Of a stretch of DNA of 64,000 bases, positions 50,044 through 63,401 are shown in pieces (within the stretch, counting starts at the first letter, position 1; every line of letters begins with the position of its first letter). The notes under the pieces are model-generated. The model did not search any database and was not told where the DNA came from. It saw only the letters and a list, made by a program, of their open reading frames with translations. The stretch covers positions 1-64,000 of the forward strand of contig JAXGGA010002065.1 of NCBI GenBank assembly GCA_038373865.1, read 5' to 3'. This DNA is from Uloborus plumipes. Its lineage: Eukaryota > Arthropoda > Arachnida > Araneae > Uloboridae. The translations under genes were made by a program, and so were the position numbers.

Positions 50044-50737
50044 TAGAAATGAGTCCATACTCTGATTTTACATAGAAAAATAAGCGAAATAACAGTAAAT
50101 CAAACCTGGATTCTGCCAATAGTGTCACTCCCCTGGCAACTCCCCTCGTATCGATAATCGATAAAACCCCCCAAAAACTGAAATTTCGTCTGGCTCTCAT
50201 CACTACAATCATAAAAATAGCGGCAACTAGTGATATAATGAATGCGAAATTAAACAGATTATTTTTTCTTCGGGGACACAAAAAACTCATTGATCGTAGA
50301 ATCAGCCATTTATAGAAATGTTTCATCTTATTTTCTCGTTAGCAGTATGATAAGAAATCAAAGAAAATACACTTAAAAAAAATAATAAATGGAAAATTTG
50401 AGCTTTAATGTGCTTATTAATCATGGTTTTTGATTGAAAGTTTCGTTATTAAAAGTTTTTCAAAGAAATTTTTCATGGAGCAGGTCTGCGTTTTTTTTTA
50501 AATAAAACTTAGTTTTATCTGAAAATAATTCCCTTTTTTCTCCAAAAATGTGCAATTGTTAATATGCTTAAAATAATATTAAGAAATTTCATTTACTGTC
50601 TCAATTTCGATGCCATTGAAAATCATTTAAATCACAAAGTTATGGATTTCCCAAATCTTAATTTCTTTCGTACATTAAAAAATAAATCTAAAAATACACA
50701 GTGCGTGATGGTTAACTGGTTTCAATTCCTTGTTTGA

Positions 50738-50990
50738 GGAACATCTATCCGAACATGGTTTGGCGAGAGAAACTCTTGCGATCGCCGTAAAATACATGAA
50801 GTGTTGGAACCAATGTTTTATCTCAAGTTAAAAGCAATTGTATCGCCGTATTTGAAAGATTCATTGATAGTAGAAATGGAAAATGACTTTGTATTTTCTG
50901 AATCAAGGAGAAAATTGACATCATTCATCGAAGAATTTTTTATTATGCATCTGAAACTCTTGCACATTTTGAAAAAAAAAAAAAAAAAAA
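50738..50990 (+). other. Possible coding segment, unidentified
   Basis: Open for about 80 codons with mixed composition, including RRKIHEVLEPMFYLKLKAIV and VFSESRRKLTSFIEEFF, ending in a poly-A run that encodes lysines. No family recognised, no clear start context. Could be an exon, a TE ORF piece or chance. Confidence 0.25.
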
Positions 50991-51387
50991 AACGGGTATG
51001 GTCAAAATGAATATTTCGGCTCTTCATACGTTCAAAAATACATATGCACGTGGGGATATGCCGAACGACTAGATTAGAATTCTAGTTATTTTGCTTAAGT
51101 TCATTTTCCTTGCTATTTTCTAATATAGCTAATAACTGCACAATATTCCATAGCCAATAAATGTAGTATATTGGCCAACTACTGAGCATTTGACCGTTGT
51201 ATTTTTGTGTTAGTTCAGAGTACATATACAAAAAAGTGTTTAAAAAAAGTTGAAGTCATAAATACATTAGCATACTATCATAAAACATGATTTTATTAAT
51301 GTAAACTGTTTTCTTCCCTTATAAAACCCAAGATACATTCATGTCATTGCTTAAATGATCAACAACTACTTTTTTACCCTATTTCAG

Positions 51388-51685
51388 CGCTTGTACATCG
51401 CCATTATATGAGCTAGACGATGTTGATGACTTAAAACATTGTGTTGATGTTTGTTCAAGGAATTCAGAAGTACCACATGCATTTGTGAAAATTATTATAT
51501 ACTTGATGATGAAGTTGAACCTAGATTCATAGGAAATTAAGAGAACACAAAAAAAAAAACATAGATCTTGAAGTCATTAAGTTTTTCCTCTGAAGAAGAA
51601 ACTAAGTGCTACGAGCAATCAGCAAATCAAAGTGGAAATTCATTTATTTATTGTAACAACGAAAATGATGCAGCCGTGAAATAAG
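51388..51685 (+). pseudogene. Possible broken exon, PAN-like cysteine pattern
   Basis: A pyrimidine-rich tract ends in TTTCAG at about 51387, then an open frame reads CTSPLYELDDVDDLKHCVDV followed by CSRNSE. After a shift it continues YYILDDEVEPRFIGN, and past a poly-A run SFSSEEETKCYEQSANQSG and NSFIYCNNEND. The Cys spacing with acidic spacers loosely recalls a PAN/apple domain. Frame changes mean a pseudogene or sequence error. Low certainty. Confidence 0.25.
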
Positions 51686-53676
51686 ATTCAGAAAAATACC
51701 ATATTTCTTCGAATTTTATGGAACCTTGAAGCTTAATAAAATATTCGCGAAATTCGTCAAAAATATAGCCTTCTATTCAATTTATACCTATATTTACGCT
51801 ACTATATATTTTTTCGGTATTTTCGCTCTAAGAAATAACTTTCAGTGTTTAAAAAAAAGTTACATTTTTAACATGTACATAGATTTAATAGAGGTATCTG
51901 TTTCAATACTGCTCTGAAAGAGTTTGCATTTCGTTTAAAGCAATGCAAGCTCCTTTATGCGCCTGAATTGCGTCATGAAAAACGAATAACTCATGCCAAA
52001 AATGTGCAAGTTTCCAGAGTTTTCCCATTCTAGGTTGTTGCGCCTTGCCTCTTGAGTATCGTATAAACAGTGCTCTATTTTAGGAGAAGCCTTATAGAAA
52101 GAGATACTCTTGGAACTTGAATAAAATTCTATACACTGAACGTGACACGTACCTCAAATATTTAATCCTTTATGAGTATAAACTCGTAATATTTAAAAAT
52201 AGTTTTCCCAGAAGTTAAAAGCATATTTAGTGCCTCGAAAACATGTTTTCACTCATTCGTATGCTACGCTTCGCCATCTGTGTCACTTATAACTAAGGAG
52301 ACGGTACGATTGAAACGTAAACAAGTTCTAAGATTAAAATTAAAAATTTAAACAACCTCTGACCCTTATTGCAGATCTCATATTCAAACGAACTTGTCTG
52401 GTCATAAAGTATTTGAAATCTAATTATATTTAATTATTTTGGAGAGGTTAGGATGAACACGGAAAAGGAAAGAATCCTTACTAGTAAAATTTTGCTAGAA
52501 TAAAATTAATTACAAGTATTTTAGTTGTTAACAAATGGAAACTGGCAACACATAAACATTTTAAATCATTGAGTTTTCTTTTCTCGTCGGCTAATAATGA
52601 CATCGGTTTCTACTCCTATAGCATTAGCCGCATTTGCTGAAAAATATTATAACTCGAGTTCTGTTTTGCATGGAAGTTCCGAACACATCTTATCAGACGC
52701 AGAGTTTTTTTTACTATTGTTTTAAATTTTTTAGTATATTTTTACTTCAAAAATTGCGAAAAACATTTTAATTTTAATTAAGTGCCTAGCTAAGAACTCT
52801 AGATCACTTCACCTTAAAAAAAAAATCAAAATCGGTCTATCCGTTTAGGCTATACGGTGTCGCAGACATACACAGATCAACAGATACACAGATACACAAA
52901 CACGTCAAACTTATAACTCCCTTCCTTGTTGCGTCAGGGGTTAAAAATAGAAAGCATGTATATATTTTTTCAACTCTCGGAGCTTTTTTACAGCTCATTT
53001 TGACTGGATATTTTACAGGGATCTTTAATTTTTAATTCGTAACAATGCTCATAATTTTCGTGGGGTTTTTTTTTTCTAATTTTTGATGAATTTATATTGC
53101 TTAAAACATTTATTAGAATCGTTATAAATATAAAAGCACTTAAACTGGCATATTTTCTTTCATCAATTAATTGCCTCTTGAATAAAGGGTAATTTATACT
53201 GATCTGGAGTAAGCAAACACCTATTGCTCTCATAAATTTCACTTATCGTTTTGATGAACAGTTAAAGAATTTCAAAATTTACGAGTTTGGTCAATTTCAA
53301 ATAAATGAAACTAACTGATCCGCTCGAAACTCTCGGGCTTGAGAGCACAATAATTCAAAAACTTGATTTTTTTTTTTTTTACGGTAGCGTTTTGAAAAAC
53401 AGGCATGAAGTGAATCGTTATTTTTTGATGATTTACTAGAAAAAGTGAAGTCATGCCTTACTTTTGTAGTTTTATGAAACATTTCGGAAACAACAACAAC
53501 AAAATGTATTTTTAAGAGACGTTATTCATGCTAAAATAAACATTTTCTTTTCCGTTTTTAATGCAACGGTAAAATGGGGCTTAAAATCCTGCAATGAGTT
53601 ACCATTATGTTTTCTTGGAAATTTGAATCAATGTTAGCCAATGGTAAAAAAAGTCGAGCAAAAACGAGAAAACCAA

Positions 53677-53752
53677 TAGCAGGATCGAACCAGCGATTTT
53701 CGCGTTTCTAGCACAAAGCTCTATATAAGCACGCCGTTGTATCTCAGGTGTC
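53677..53752 (-). repeat. tRNA-like sequence (SINE head or tRNA pseudogene)
   Basis: Minus strand contains CGCTGGTTCGATCCTGC, a B-box-like sequence with imperfect T-stem pairing, preceded at tRNA-like distance by CCTGAGATACAACGGCG. No clean cloverleaf could be drawn. Confidence 0.35.
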
Positions 53753-53755
53753 CGA

Positions 53756-56661
53756 TACTATTTATTGAAGCAGTGTGTAGTAAAAACAGAAAAAAAAAAG
53801 TTTTTTTGGTACAAAAAATAATTTATACACAGTGGGTTTCTTTTTCGTCAATAACCGGCACAATAAGCTTTAAAATGATGGATAAATCATGGAATTTGAT
53901 AAAGAAATAAGGAAGTTCTAAAGTGGTAACAGTAGAAAGGCTAAAGAAATAATATATTAGATAAATGGAATAATGTATAGGGAATTGGGATCTTATGTGA
54001 ATTTCTTACATGAAGCACTTTTATGCAAATTGAAGACTGGTTTCTGTTATAAAAATAATACGCTTTATTTAGTTGAAAAATTTATAGTGTTTCACTCAGG
54101 TCCATGCTGTGCTGTGCGTCCCTTTTGTATGTTAAACATGATCGTCAATAAAAATGCCTATGCGTTGTATTGACCCAAATATTGAAGATGTTACATATAT
54201 CGTGCCTTGGTTCCTCTTCATTAATGCTACGACTGTAGCAAATTAATAGCAAGAGACTTTTGCACTTACGGATTCAGTAAATCTCTTTTGTATTTTGACA
54301 AAAAACTCTTTGTTAACAAAAACATTTTTTACTACAAAATTCTTATACCCTGCTCTGGTTTAGAAGTATTTTTCTTCATTTGTTGAAGATAATAAATGCA
54401 CCTTAATTTAATATCTTCGTACTACTTTATGCCCCGATTTAGTACAATATATTAAGCAATTTTATTTCCGGCTGCGTAGAGAACAAAAATCAATACTTTC
54501 TTTCTAAGTGTCAAAAAGAAATAGTTTTCTCTATGATGACATTTAAAATAATAAAATATTCTCCCGCTGAATCCGAAAACGACTGTCTAAGCAGCTGGTT
54601 TTGTAACTTTTTGAAATAATGTTGCGTATGAAAATTTAATTTTTCCTCTTTCATTTTTGAGAGACGGAACTTGGGAAATACGTTTTTCGGAGGAAGACGT
54701 TCCAATGACTCATTTATTGCTGAAGAATCTGATGCAACTTGGTGAGCGAAAAGATTTATTTTTCAATCGAAAATCTGTGGTAATATTTGTTGTACATGCC
54801 ATTTTTCTAGGATAGGAGTGATGCAAATGTATCGCAACTTATTATCGCAACTTGTGTCTCATCGGAGTAGATGTATATTTTGGAAATATATTGCTCTAAA
54901 GCTAAAGCATCTTCGTCTTTTTTTTTTCTTTTCATTCATTTTTAATGATTTATTTTTTTTAAGCTTTGTTCATTTGTTGAAGTAAGTATTCCCAATTGAA
55001 GTGTCATATTTTAGTTTTCAAAGCACACATTGTGCACGAACTTAAAGTTCAAAAATTGCGATTAACAAAAATTCATAGGAAAAGTTATTTTTTAGTATGT
55101 GTTTTGAATGATTTTTAGTTGAGATGTGATATTTCAATGTGCGACAGAAGTTTTTTACTCAATGTGCATTCTGGCTTTGATAAAATGATTTGACTAATGT
55201 GAGAAGGATATAAAGCATCCATTTGTTAATATAGGAGGGGGGGTGAGAGCGTTTTTGCTTTGCTAATAACTATTGTTGTAACTACAAGCGACATTAACAG
55301 AGCCAGATTATACGAGACCGTAAAGTTTGTTTTAAACTACAGCATGTAAATGGGGGGGGGGGGGGGTACAGGTTTAAATTAAGTTTTCTTACTGCAAGGA
55401 TCCCAATCATAAAATCCTTAACTTCTCACTTTATGATGTTTCATTTTTAGTCACATTAGTTCTAGGCTCCAAAGCAGAATACTGCTGAATTTGGAACGTA
55501 CGTCGCAGAACAGATACTTGCACTGCAGAACAATTCTGCTCAAATGTGAGGAAAAATTTCCTGTAGAAAAGGCAGATTTTCCTCTGCAATAAGTTTTTAT
55601 GACTAAAGATTCTTCTACAGATTTCTCCAAATTTTCTTTCAAATTACGCGCTAAAATCAAAAGATCGAATTTTTTGCGACATTTGCAGAAGTTTCGATTC
55701 AATTCAAACTGCACAAAATCTGCAAAATGTGCTTCAAAATTGCATGTCTAGTGTAAGATATTTGCCGAAAACAAATAGATTTCTGCAGAAAATTATCTTT
55801 GGCTACACTTGTTTTATGCCCCTTAATCGCCCTCCTCAACGATTGATCCGTAAATGATTAGCTATATGGAGGTAAAAATTTTACATTTAACATCTTTGTG
55901 TAGCCATCACTTGGTTGTACTATTGGCCATGTGCTGTTATTCCGAGTGAAAACATGATTTCTAATGTGGTATCAAAGTACTCAGAGTTCCTGGATGTTTG
56001 AAGGAACAGAGCAGCTCATTTAGCTGCGAAGAATGTAGGCATAGTATAGGTTTTTCCATTTTCTGTCAAGAATATGAGCCTGAAATCTTAATTTCATGCT
56101 TTCCTTTGCAGTTAAAACTGTGTACAGGACAAATAAACAAATATTCCTGTCATGGTCCTATATGTAAATTTTGATTTTGGGATCACTTTTTAAAAAGGTC
56201 ACGTTTCTATGCTTGAAGTACTTGCAGAACAATTTTGGTCGAATGATTTTACGTTGCAAAACATCACAAAGTATTCTGCTTTGGGGGTTCTAGGTACTCC
56301 ATATTCGGTGCTTTTCCACGCACCCATAATTCTCTCCTATTTTGAAGCTCATTAGTGGGGTATCCTTTTCATTTTTAGATTATGAATTTTGTAGAAGTAA
56401 AAGTGTCTGACGTCATAAGTTTTGACGATGCTGGTGCTCAGCAGCTCTGGTGCAAAAAGCATTTTATATAGCCGAAACTGGAGTTAGAGCATATTAATGA
56501 AAGACTGCAGTCTTGGACAGAAACGTGGAATTCCGTTTTTTTGGTCCAATGTTCAACTTGGATGGTTCATCTGGCTTAAGATATTATTTGCATAACGTTA
56601 GAAAAAAAGAGCAACACATATTAAGCCTAACCTTTGGTAGATGTTCTATAAGGGGGCCGAT
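53756..56661. other. Unassigned AT-rich interval
   Basis: No element or gene recognised; contains a G-run at 55352-55366. Just before the SINE, GATGTTCTATAAGGGGGCC is tandemly repeated once (56639-56678). Confidence 0.5.
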
Positions 56662-56670
56662 GTTCCATAA

Positions 56671-56872
56671 GGGGGCCGCGGTGGCCTAGAGGTAGAGTAT
56701 TTTCCTCGTAAACAAGTGGTCGTGGGTTCAAGTCCCGCCGTTCCCATGTGGTTGTTATTTCAACCTCTCTGTGCCGTAAATCTGTCCGGTGTTTGCCAGG
56801 AGGCAAGGCGCATAGTACGCAGTCCTCATGTATGTCGAAGCTCATGACTTCTGTACAAAAAAAAAAAAAAAG
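56671..56872 (+). mobile_element. tRNA-derived SINE, copy 2
   Basis: Same family as 8212-8402: A box CCTAGAGGTAGAG, B box GGGTTCAAGTCCC, shared body with CTCTCTGTGCCGTAAATCTG and an A-tail. Target duplications GTTCCATAA at 56662-56670 and 56873-56881. Sense orientation. Confidence 0.9.
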
Positions 56873-56881
56873 GTTCCATAA

Positions 56882-57714
56882 CGGATTGGGCAGATTTCTC
56901 TCAGGGAATGTCTAAGTAGGATTAGACATTCCCTAAATCTGTGATTTTGTTTTACTAAAATAACTGTAACTTAATTAGTCACTTAGATTACGTTAGTTAG
57001 ACGTAATTTAATTACACTTAAAAGACAGCACTGATTTATTTATAGCTATTAAATTATTAAACTTTCGAATAAAGTTCTTGCAAACTTCATAGTTTATTGC
57101 TTTCCAGTTGATACTTCTGTTCACGTTTATGATAAGACATTAAAGTTAAACATTTTTTAAACTACATTAGTTGTTTTATTAAATTTATGACCTAACTGAA
57201 CTTAGGAATACTTAGTTAGTCATTTAATATGCAAATGAATAAATTCGGTTAAGTTTTGACTAAAACAATTAACAAGTTTTTTGAGTTTATAACTTTGTCC
57301 AGGATTGCATTTAAATATTTCTCATTATCTTTGAAGATCAAAATTTTTAGCAATTACTAATGGCAATATTTATTCCTCTTATGCCTTCAAATTACCGTAT
57401 TCAAACAGAACTTTATCGTAATCCTGAAATTTATACCTTAGATTTTATACTTTTACACAGGTTTCAAGTAACGATAAAATTACGTAATGATATTAAAATT
57501 GCTAACTTTCTAATTTCATTATTTTTTAAATTTATTTGATGAGTTGTACAACTTTTAGAATTTTTTTTTTAATTATTCATGCTTTTTTAAGAGAAAAAAG
57601 TTAAACTGAGTTAAGTTAAAACTAAAACAAAATCAAAAAAATTTGAGTCCATAATTTTGGGCATCACTGTAGTAGATTGCTAAATGAAGCCCCTTTGCTG
57701 ATTGTTTGGGCTAG
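56882..57714. other. Unassigned AT-rich interval
   Basis: Nothing recognised; several near-repeats of TTAGTCA/TTAGTTAG at 56970-57230 are weak. Confidence 0.5.
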
Positions 57715-58262
57715 TAAGAGAGGAATATGGGGCAAAGTGAAATGGTGAAATATTTACTCTGTTTTTAGCACCACCTATCTTGGTAATACTTTAGCTATGT
57801 AGTACCATCACATGTAGTCGATTGCTGTCAGAAAGAAGTTACCTATGGAGATCATAAGCATATGATAATACAAATAATTTTACAAAAAAATTGCAATATC
57901 AGTATCTTTTTTCAATTTAATTATTTTTGTCAATATAAAACGCTTACATTTCTTATTATTAACATTTTAAATATTATTCGAGGCCTACTAATATCCGGTG
58001 CAGTACTTATTTACTTAAAATTAAATTTATTTTTATTTTAAATGTTTTGTTCAACATTGAAAATGAAAACATTTTAAACAGAATTTGCCCCGTTCATTAG
58101 TCAAGTGCAAACGGAGCAAAGTGAAATAGTTCATTTCATTTACTTGTTCCATCATTTGTTAAGTCACTTGCGTATTCATTTATTAATTCATTTTTATTCT
58201 TCCATTAAGCAATTCAGCTCTTTATACAATCATTTACGTCACGATTCTATCATCCTGCGCTA
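57715..58262. mobile_element. GGGGAATGTGGGGC-family MITE, truncated inverted copy
   Basis: Begins GAGAGGAATATGGGGCAAAG, matching the reverse complement of the right end of 27160-28078. Its inner block around 58085-58135 matches 27690-27745 in reverse (GTGAAATAGTTCATTTCATT and GTCAAGTGCAAACGG). The other end is missing; Tc1 sequence starts at about 58265. Confidence 0.75.
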
Positions 58263-58264
58263 AC

Positions 58265-58500
58265 ACCACATTTCAGGGTCCACTCCCGGATTTCCGAGTT
58301 CTCCGATACTTGTCTGTCCACTGCTTCTAAACACGCATCACTGTGCTGCTGCTACGCTGCACACGAGCGGCTACTTCACGAAAACACAATCCAGCTTCAC
58401 GAAGGCCGATGATTCTCCCCCTTTCAAACTCCGAAAGTTCTTGCTCCGAATCTCCCCTTTTTTTTTTCGTGGAAGAGGCATACAGAACGAGTGAGCTAAC
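58265..58500 (-). pseudogene. Tc1-like transposase N-terminal fragment
   Basis: Minus strand reads SEQELSEFERGRIIGLREAG then FREVAARVQRSSSTVMRV, the first helix-turn-helix of a Tc1-type transposase, before a stop. Only the DNA-binding N-terminus is present; no TIRs found. Belongs to a different Tc1 lineage from 58848-60252. Confidence 0.8.
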
Positions 58501-58723
58501 ATTTACCACTAGCACCTATAACAATACACGCTTCGCTACAGCCGTCCCTTTATTTGGACATATCGGATATATCGTCGCCCTTCAGAGGGCACTGCTCAGC
58601 GTATGCTTGCGCTAAGGGTCTAAAATTCTAATTATTTGCATATCATGCCCTACTTTGCATTTGCTGAAAATTTCAGCCCACTCGCGCAAAGTCCTTCATA
58701 GTGTTGCAATTTCCACAAACATG

Positions 58724-60492
<1,769 letters not shown>

Positions 60493-60653
60493 TTATACAC
60501 ATTTTTAAAGTGTTTAAAATATCGATAATTCTATAGATATATTTCCCTATAATAATCCTAATAAATTAGGAAAAGTTCCTTGCAAACCAGGGATCTGGTC
60601 TTCACCCTGGTGACGTGCCAGTCCTTGGTTCGCCTTTTCACTATTTTCTTTTG

Positions 60654-60684
<31 letters not shown>

Positions 60685-60697
60685 TTAGGTGTTTTTA

Positions 60698-60842
60698 TAT
60701 GAGGTCCGCCCTCGGGCGTGCACGAAGTCAGTGTAAATAACAACAATTAAAAAATATTTGAAAAACGTCTAGAAAAAGTTTTGAAAAAACGTTATGAGGT
60801 CCGCCCTCGGGCGTGCACGAAGTCAGTGTAAATAACAACAAT
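60698..60842. repeat. 95-bp-period direct repeat
   Basis: The ~50-bp sequence TATGAGGTCCGCCCTCGGGC and onward occurs at 60698-60747 and 60793-60842. It is less AT-rich than its surroundings, and CCGCCCTCGGGCG has partial self-complementarity. Confidence 0.9.
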
Positions 60843-60902
60843 CCCCTGATATGCGCTGATATGCGCTGATTGAATGTAGAATATCTTATTTTCACATTTC
60901 AC

Positions 60903-60904
<2 letters not shown>

Positions 60905-60958
<54 letters not shown>
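60905..60958. repeat. (TA)n microsatellite
   Basis: 54 bp of TA dinucleotides. A shorter tract is at 60654-60680. Confidence 0.95.
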
Positions 60959-60959
<1 letters not shown>

Positions 60960-60962
<3 letters not shown>

Positions 60963-61912
60963 AAATACAAAAGTTAAAAATGAAAAGGCGAACCAAGGAC
61001 TGGCACGTCATCAGGGGGAAGACCAGATCCCTGGTTCGCAAGGCCCTTTCTATCTGACATGAGGGATGGTCCCAATAACATGTCACCTTCCCCAAGAGCC
61101 TTGAATAAAATGAACGCCAAAATAACACAAGCAACAGAAAAATGGAACGCAGTCAAAAATCAAGCACCAAAAAGGTCGAAAAAATTAAGTACTCACATGA
61201 AAAGGTACCAGACGTGAACTAAGTGAACTAAACGAACAACAGCGCAGCACGCAAAATGTGGCCCAAACAGAGAGTTACCGTCAAAATTAAACTTTCGAAA
61301 AATAATTTAAGTAAAAGGAGGAAGGAATTTCATTGAAATCCAACGACGACTCCAGAAAATTAAGGTTTGTTTTGGATGAATATCTCTTTGTTGCAGATAT
61401 TTTTAGTTCTATTTATTTCATTTATTAAAGTATTACGGTAAACTTTGATAGAGATATTGGAGTTCCATGCAATCAATCGATTAACATGGGAAGTTGAAAG
61501 AAAGACGCTTATCGAACAGATCAACCAGGATATCATTTTCTTAAAAACAGATGTTAAGGTCGAAAAATTCAGTCTGTTTAATATTTTTATTTGTTTAAAT
61601 AAGTTCTAGATCGGCAGGATAGATATTTTTTGAATCATCATAAAAAGAGTGATAAATGAAAATATTAAGGTCGTCAATATATCTGAAAGCTTAGGAAAAA
61701 TACTCTTTTTATGATGATTGACGTTTTTTCTGTTGCTTGTGTTATTTTGTCGTTCATTTTATTCACGGCTCTTGGGGAAAGTGACATGTCATTGGGACCT
61801 TCCCTCATGTCAGATAGAAAGGGCCTTGCGAACCAGGGATCTGGTCTTCCCCCTGATGACGTGCCAGTCCTTGGTTTGCCTTTTCAGTTTTACCTTTTGT
61901 ATTTTTGAATAT
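60960..61912 (-). mobile_element. Retroelement fragment between inverted repeats, PLE-like
   Basis: 60960-61145 and 61728-61912 are inverted copies (GGCGAACCAAGGACTGGCAC in one, its reverse complement with one change in the other). Between them the minus strand encodes a reverse-transcriptase fragment. A third copy of the arm lies at 60565-60640 beside another TA tract. The inverted arrangement resembles the PLE at 8819-12603, but no GIY-YIG domain is present, so the class is uncertain. Confidence 0.65.
61440..61693 (-). pseudogene. Reverse transcriptase fragment (YIDDL box)
   Basis: Minus strand reads AFRYIDDLNIFIYHSFYDDS (catalytic YxDD), then NIYPADLELI, TNKNIKQTEFFDLNICF and LVDLFDKRLSFNFPC. 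The order matches the palm-to-thumb region of Penelope-like and related reverse transcriptases. Three in-frame stops; non-functional. It ends at a small inverted repeat (61636-61652 with 61703-61719) that marks the inversion junction. Confidence 0.75.
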
Positions 61913-62354
61913 GATGGTACTGCTATTGTTCCTAGCGGCTTTGCACTGACATATCAGTACACTTTTGTATTTTTTGTGTCTTCTTATTTTTTTTGGGATT
62001 TATTATCCATATTTTAAACACTTTGAAAAATATTATGTATATATATATATGTATATTAATAAGTTAGAAAGAGCATTCATTTCTTTAACTATCAAAATTA
62101 TTTTGATTGTTAGTCCAGTTTAATTGTTCTAAATTATTCTTTTATTTTTGAGTCAGTATTAAATCCATTTTTCGTAACTTGATATCTCTTTGCGTATATC
62201 ACCATGCTAAAAAGCTATTTGGAACAAACCATTCGCAAATAAATCGAAAATCGCCGAAAAAAATCGTTTCACTTCAACCCAGCTTAGTCTGCACTTTTAC
62301 CTTGTTGCCAATGTAAAAACGTGAGAATCATATCTACAAGATTATTATAATAAA
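61913..62354. other. Unassigned interval before the Helitron
   Basis: AT-rich, with a short TA tract at 62036-62056. Confidence 0.5.
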
Positions 62355-63401
62355 CTAGCTGACCCGGCCACGCGTTGCTGTGGCTAAGGTATGGGTTAAA
62401 CTATAACGTTTCAATAGAAACGAAAAACTTCATTACCGTTATAGAGATCAACTTTATATAAATAGGAATTTGAGGTCAAAATATGAAAACAATCGAACAA
62501 AAATTTCCTAAGTTTGCTAGAAACAAAAAAATCAACAAAAAATGTAGCATTTTAGTACTTAGAGATATTATATTCAAGCTTGTAACAATCAAGTTAATTA
62601 AAAATTTGCTAATGGCTATTGTAACATTTTATTTTTTAATGTAACATTTTATTTTTTAATAATGTAGGTACGGTAGATAATTAACCAATATTATTTGTTT
62701 TTTTTTTTTTTTTTTTTGAATTATAAGCATTTTTAATTTCAGTTTAACTCAACACTAATCGGTGCACAATATTCTTTGTTAATCTGTCTCTTGCAAACAA
62801 AAATAGATTGGACAGTTTTCCCACACGGGAGCAAGCGACCTATAGTTGCCCATGGGAAAAACATGGATTTTCTAAATCTAAATCGCAAATTGACATTGTT
62901 TGTCCTTGGGACTTATTAATGGGCATGGCGAAAGCTAAACGAATGGGAAACTGTAGCCTTTTGAAGGGTATTGAAGATTCTGACGGTGTCATTGGGATAC
63001 GTGGCAACAGAACTACTTCATCTTTAAACTTGCCAGTCAAAATGATTGCCTCAATAATGTTCCCGGTGATTTTTTTGATAACTAAACGCGTACCATTGCA
63101 TAATCTCGGTGGATTTAAATTACGTAGAAGAACTATGGGTAAACCAATTTTTAACCGCAGATTATGTGGTGGCATTCCGGGTATGTTTAAAGAATTTTAG
63201 CCAAGAATACAGAAAAGCTGGTAGCGAAATAGATAATTTGCAATAAAAAATATATTGCGGTCCTAAATTGAGATAAAAACTATCCTATCATTTAAGTTGG
63301 ACCAAACTGAAACTGCGTGCAAAATTTGGTGAAAATCGGTTCATTAGCTGAGGAGTCCATTGGCCACAAACACAGTGACGCGTAATTTTTATATATTAAG
63401 A
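62355..63401 (-). mobile_element. Helitron, internally deleted
   Basis: On the minus strand it begins TCTTAATATATAAAAATTAC (5' TC) and ends with a hairpin GCCAC/GTGGC followed by CCGGGTCAG and CTAG at 62355-62358, then host T, the standard Helitron terminus. The 5' nucleotide is preceded by A. Carries only the C-terminal part of the helicase; the Rep nuclease is missing. No target duplication, as expected. Confidence 0.85.
62700..63198 (-). pseudogene. Helitron PIF1-like helicase C-terminal fragment
   Basis: Minus strand: [20 protein letters not shown] then [37 protein letters not shown] (helicase motif region) and [10 protein letters not shown], a stop, then VACSRVGKLSNLFLFARD. These are the last conserved motifs of the PIF1-type helicase in animal Helitrons. 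One nonsense codon interrupts the end; all upstream helicase and Rep parts are deleted, and the 5' terminal repeat unit abuts directly. Confidence 0.92.

Larger units (their letters stand above)
50046..53676. other. Mostly unassigned interval with weak coding-like stretches
   Basis: Apart from the two possible coding segments listed separately, this is AT-rich anonymous DNA. 52838-52910 (AATCGGTCTATCCGTTTAGG, followed by short CAGATACACA-like repeats) resembles the tail of an unidentified TE. Confidence 0.45.

Noticed and set aside
61828..61879. A canonical hammerhead ribozyme using CTGATGA at 61853
   Set aside because: No GAAA at the required position and no room for stem I between the possible cleavage site and CTGATGA; kept only as a hairpin.
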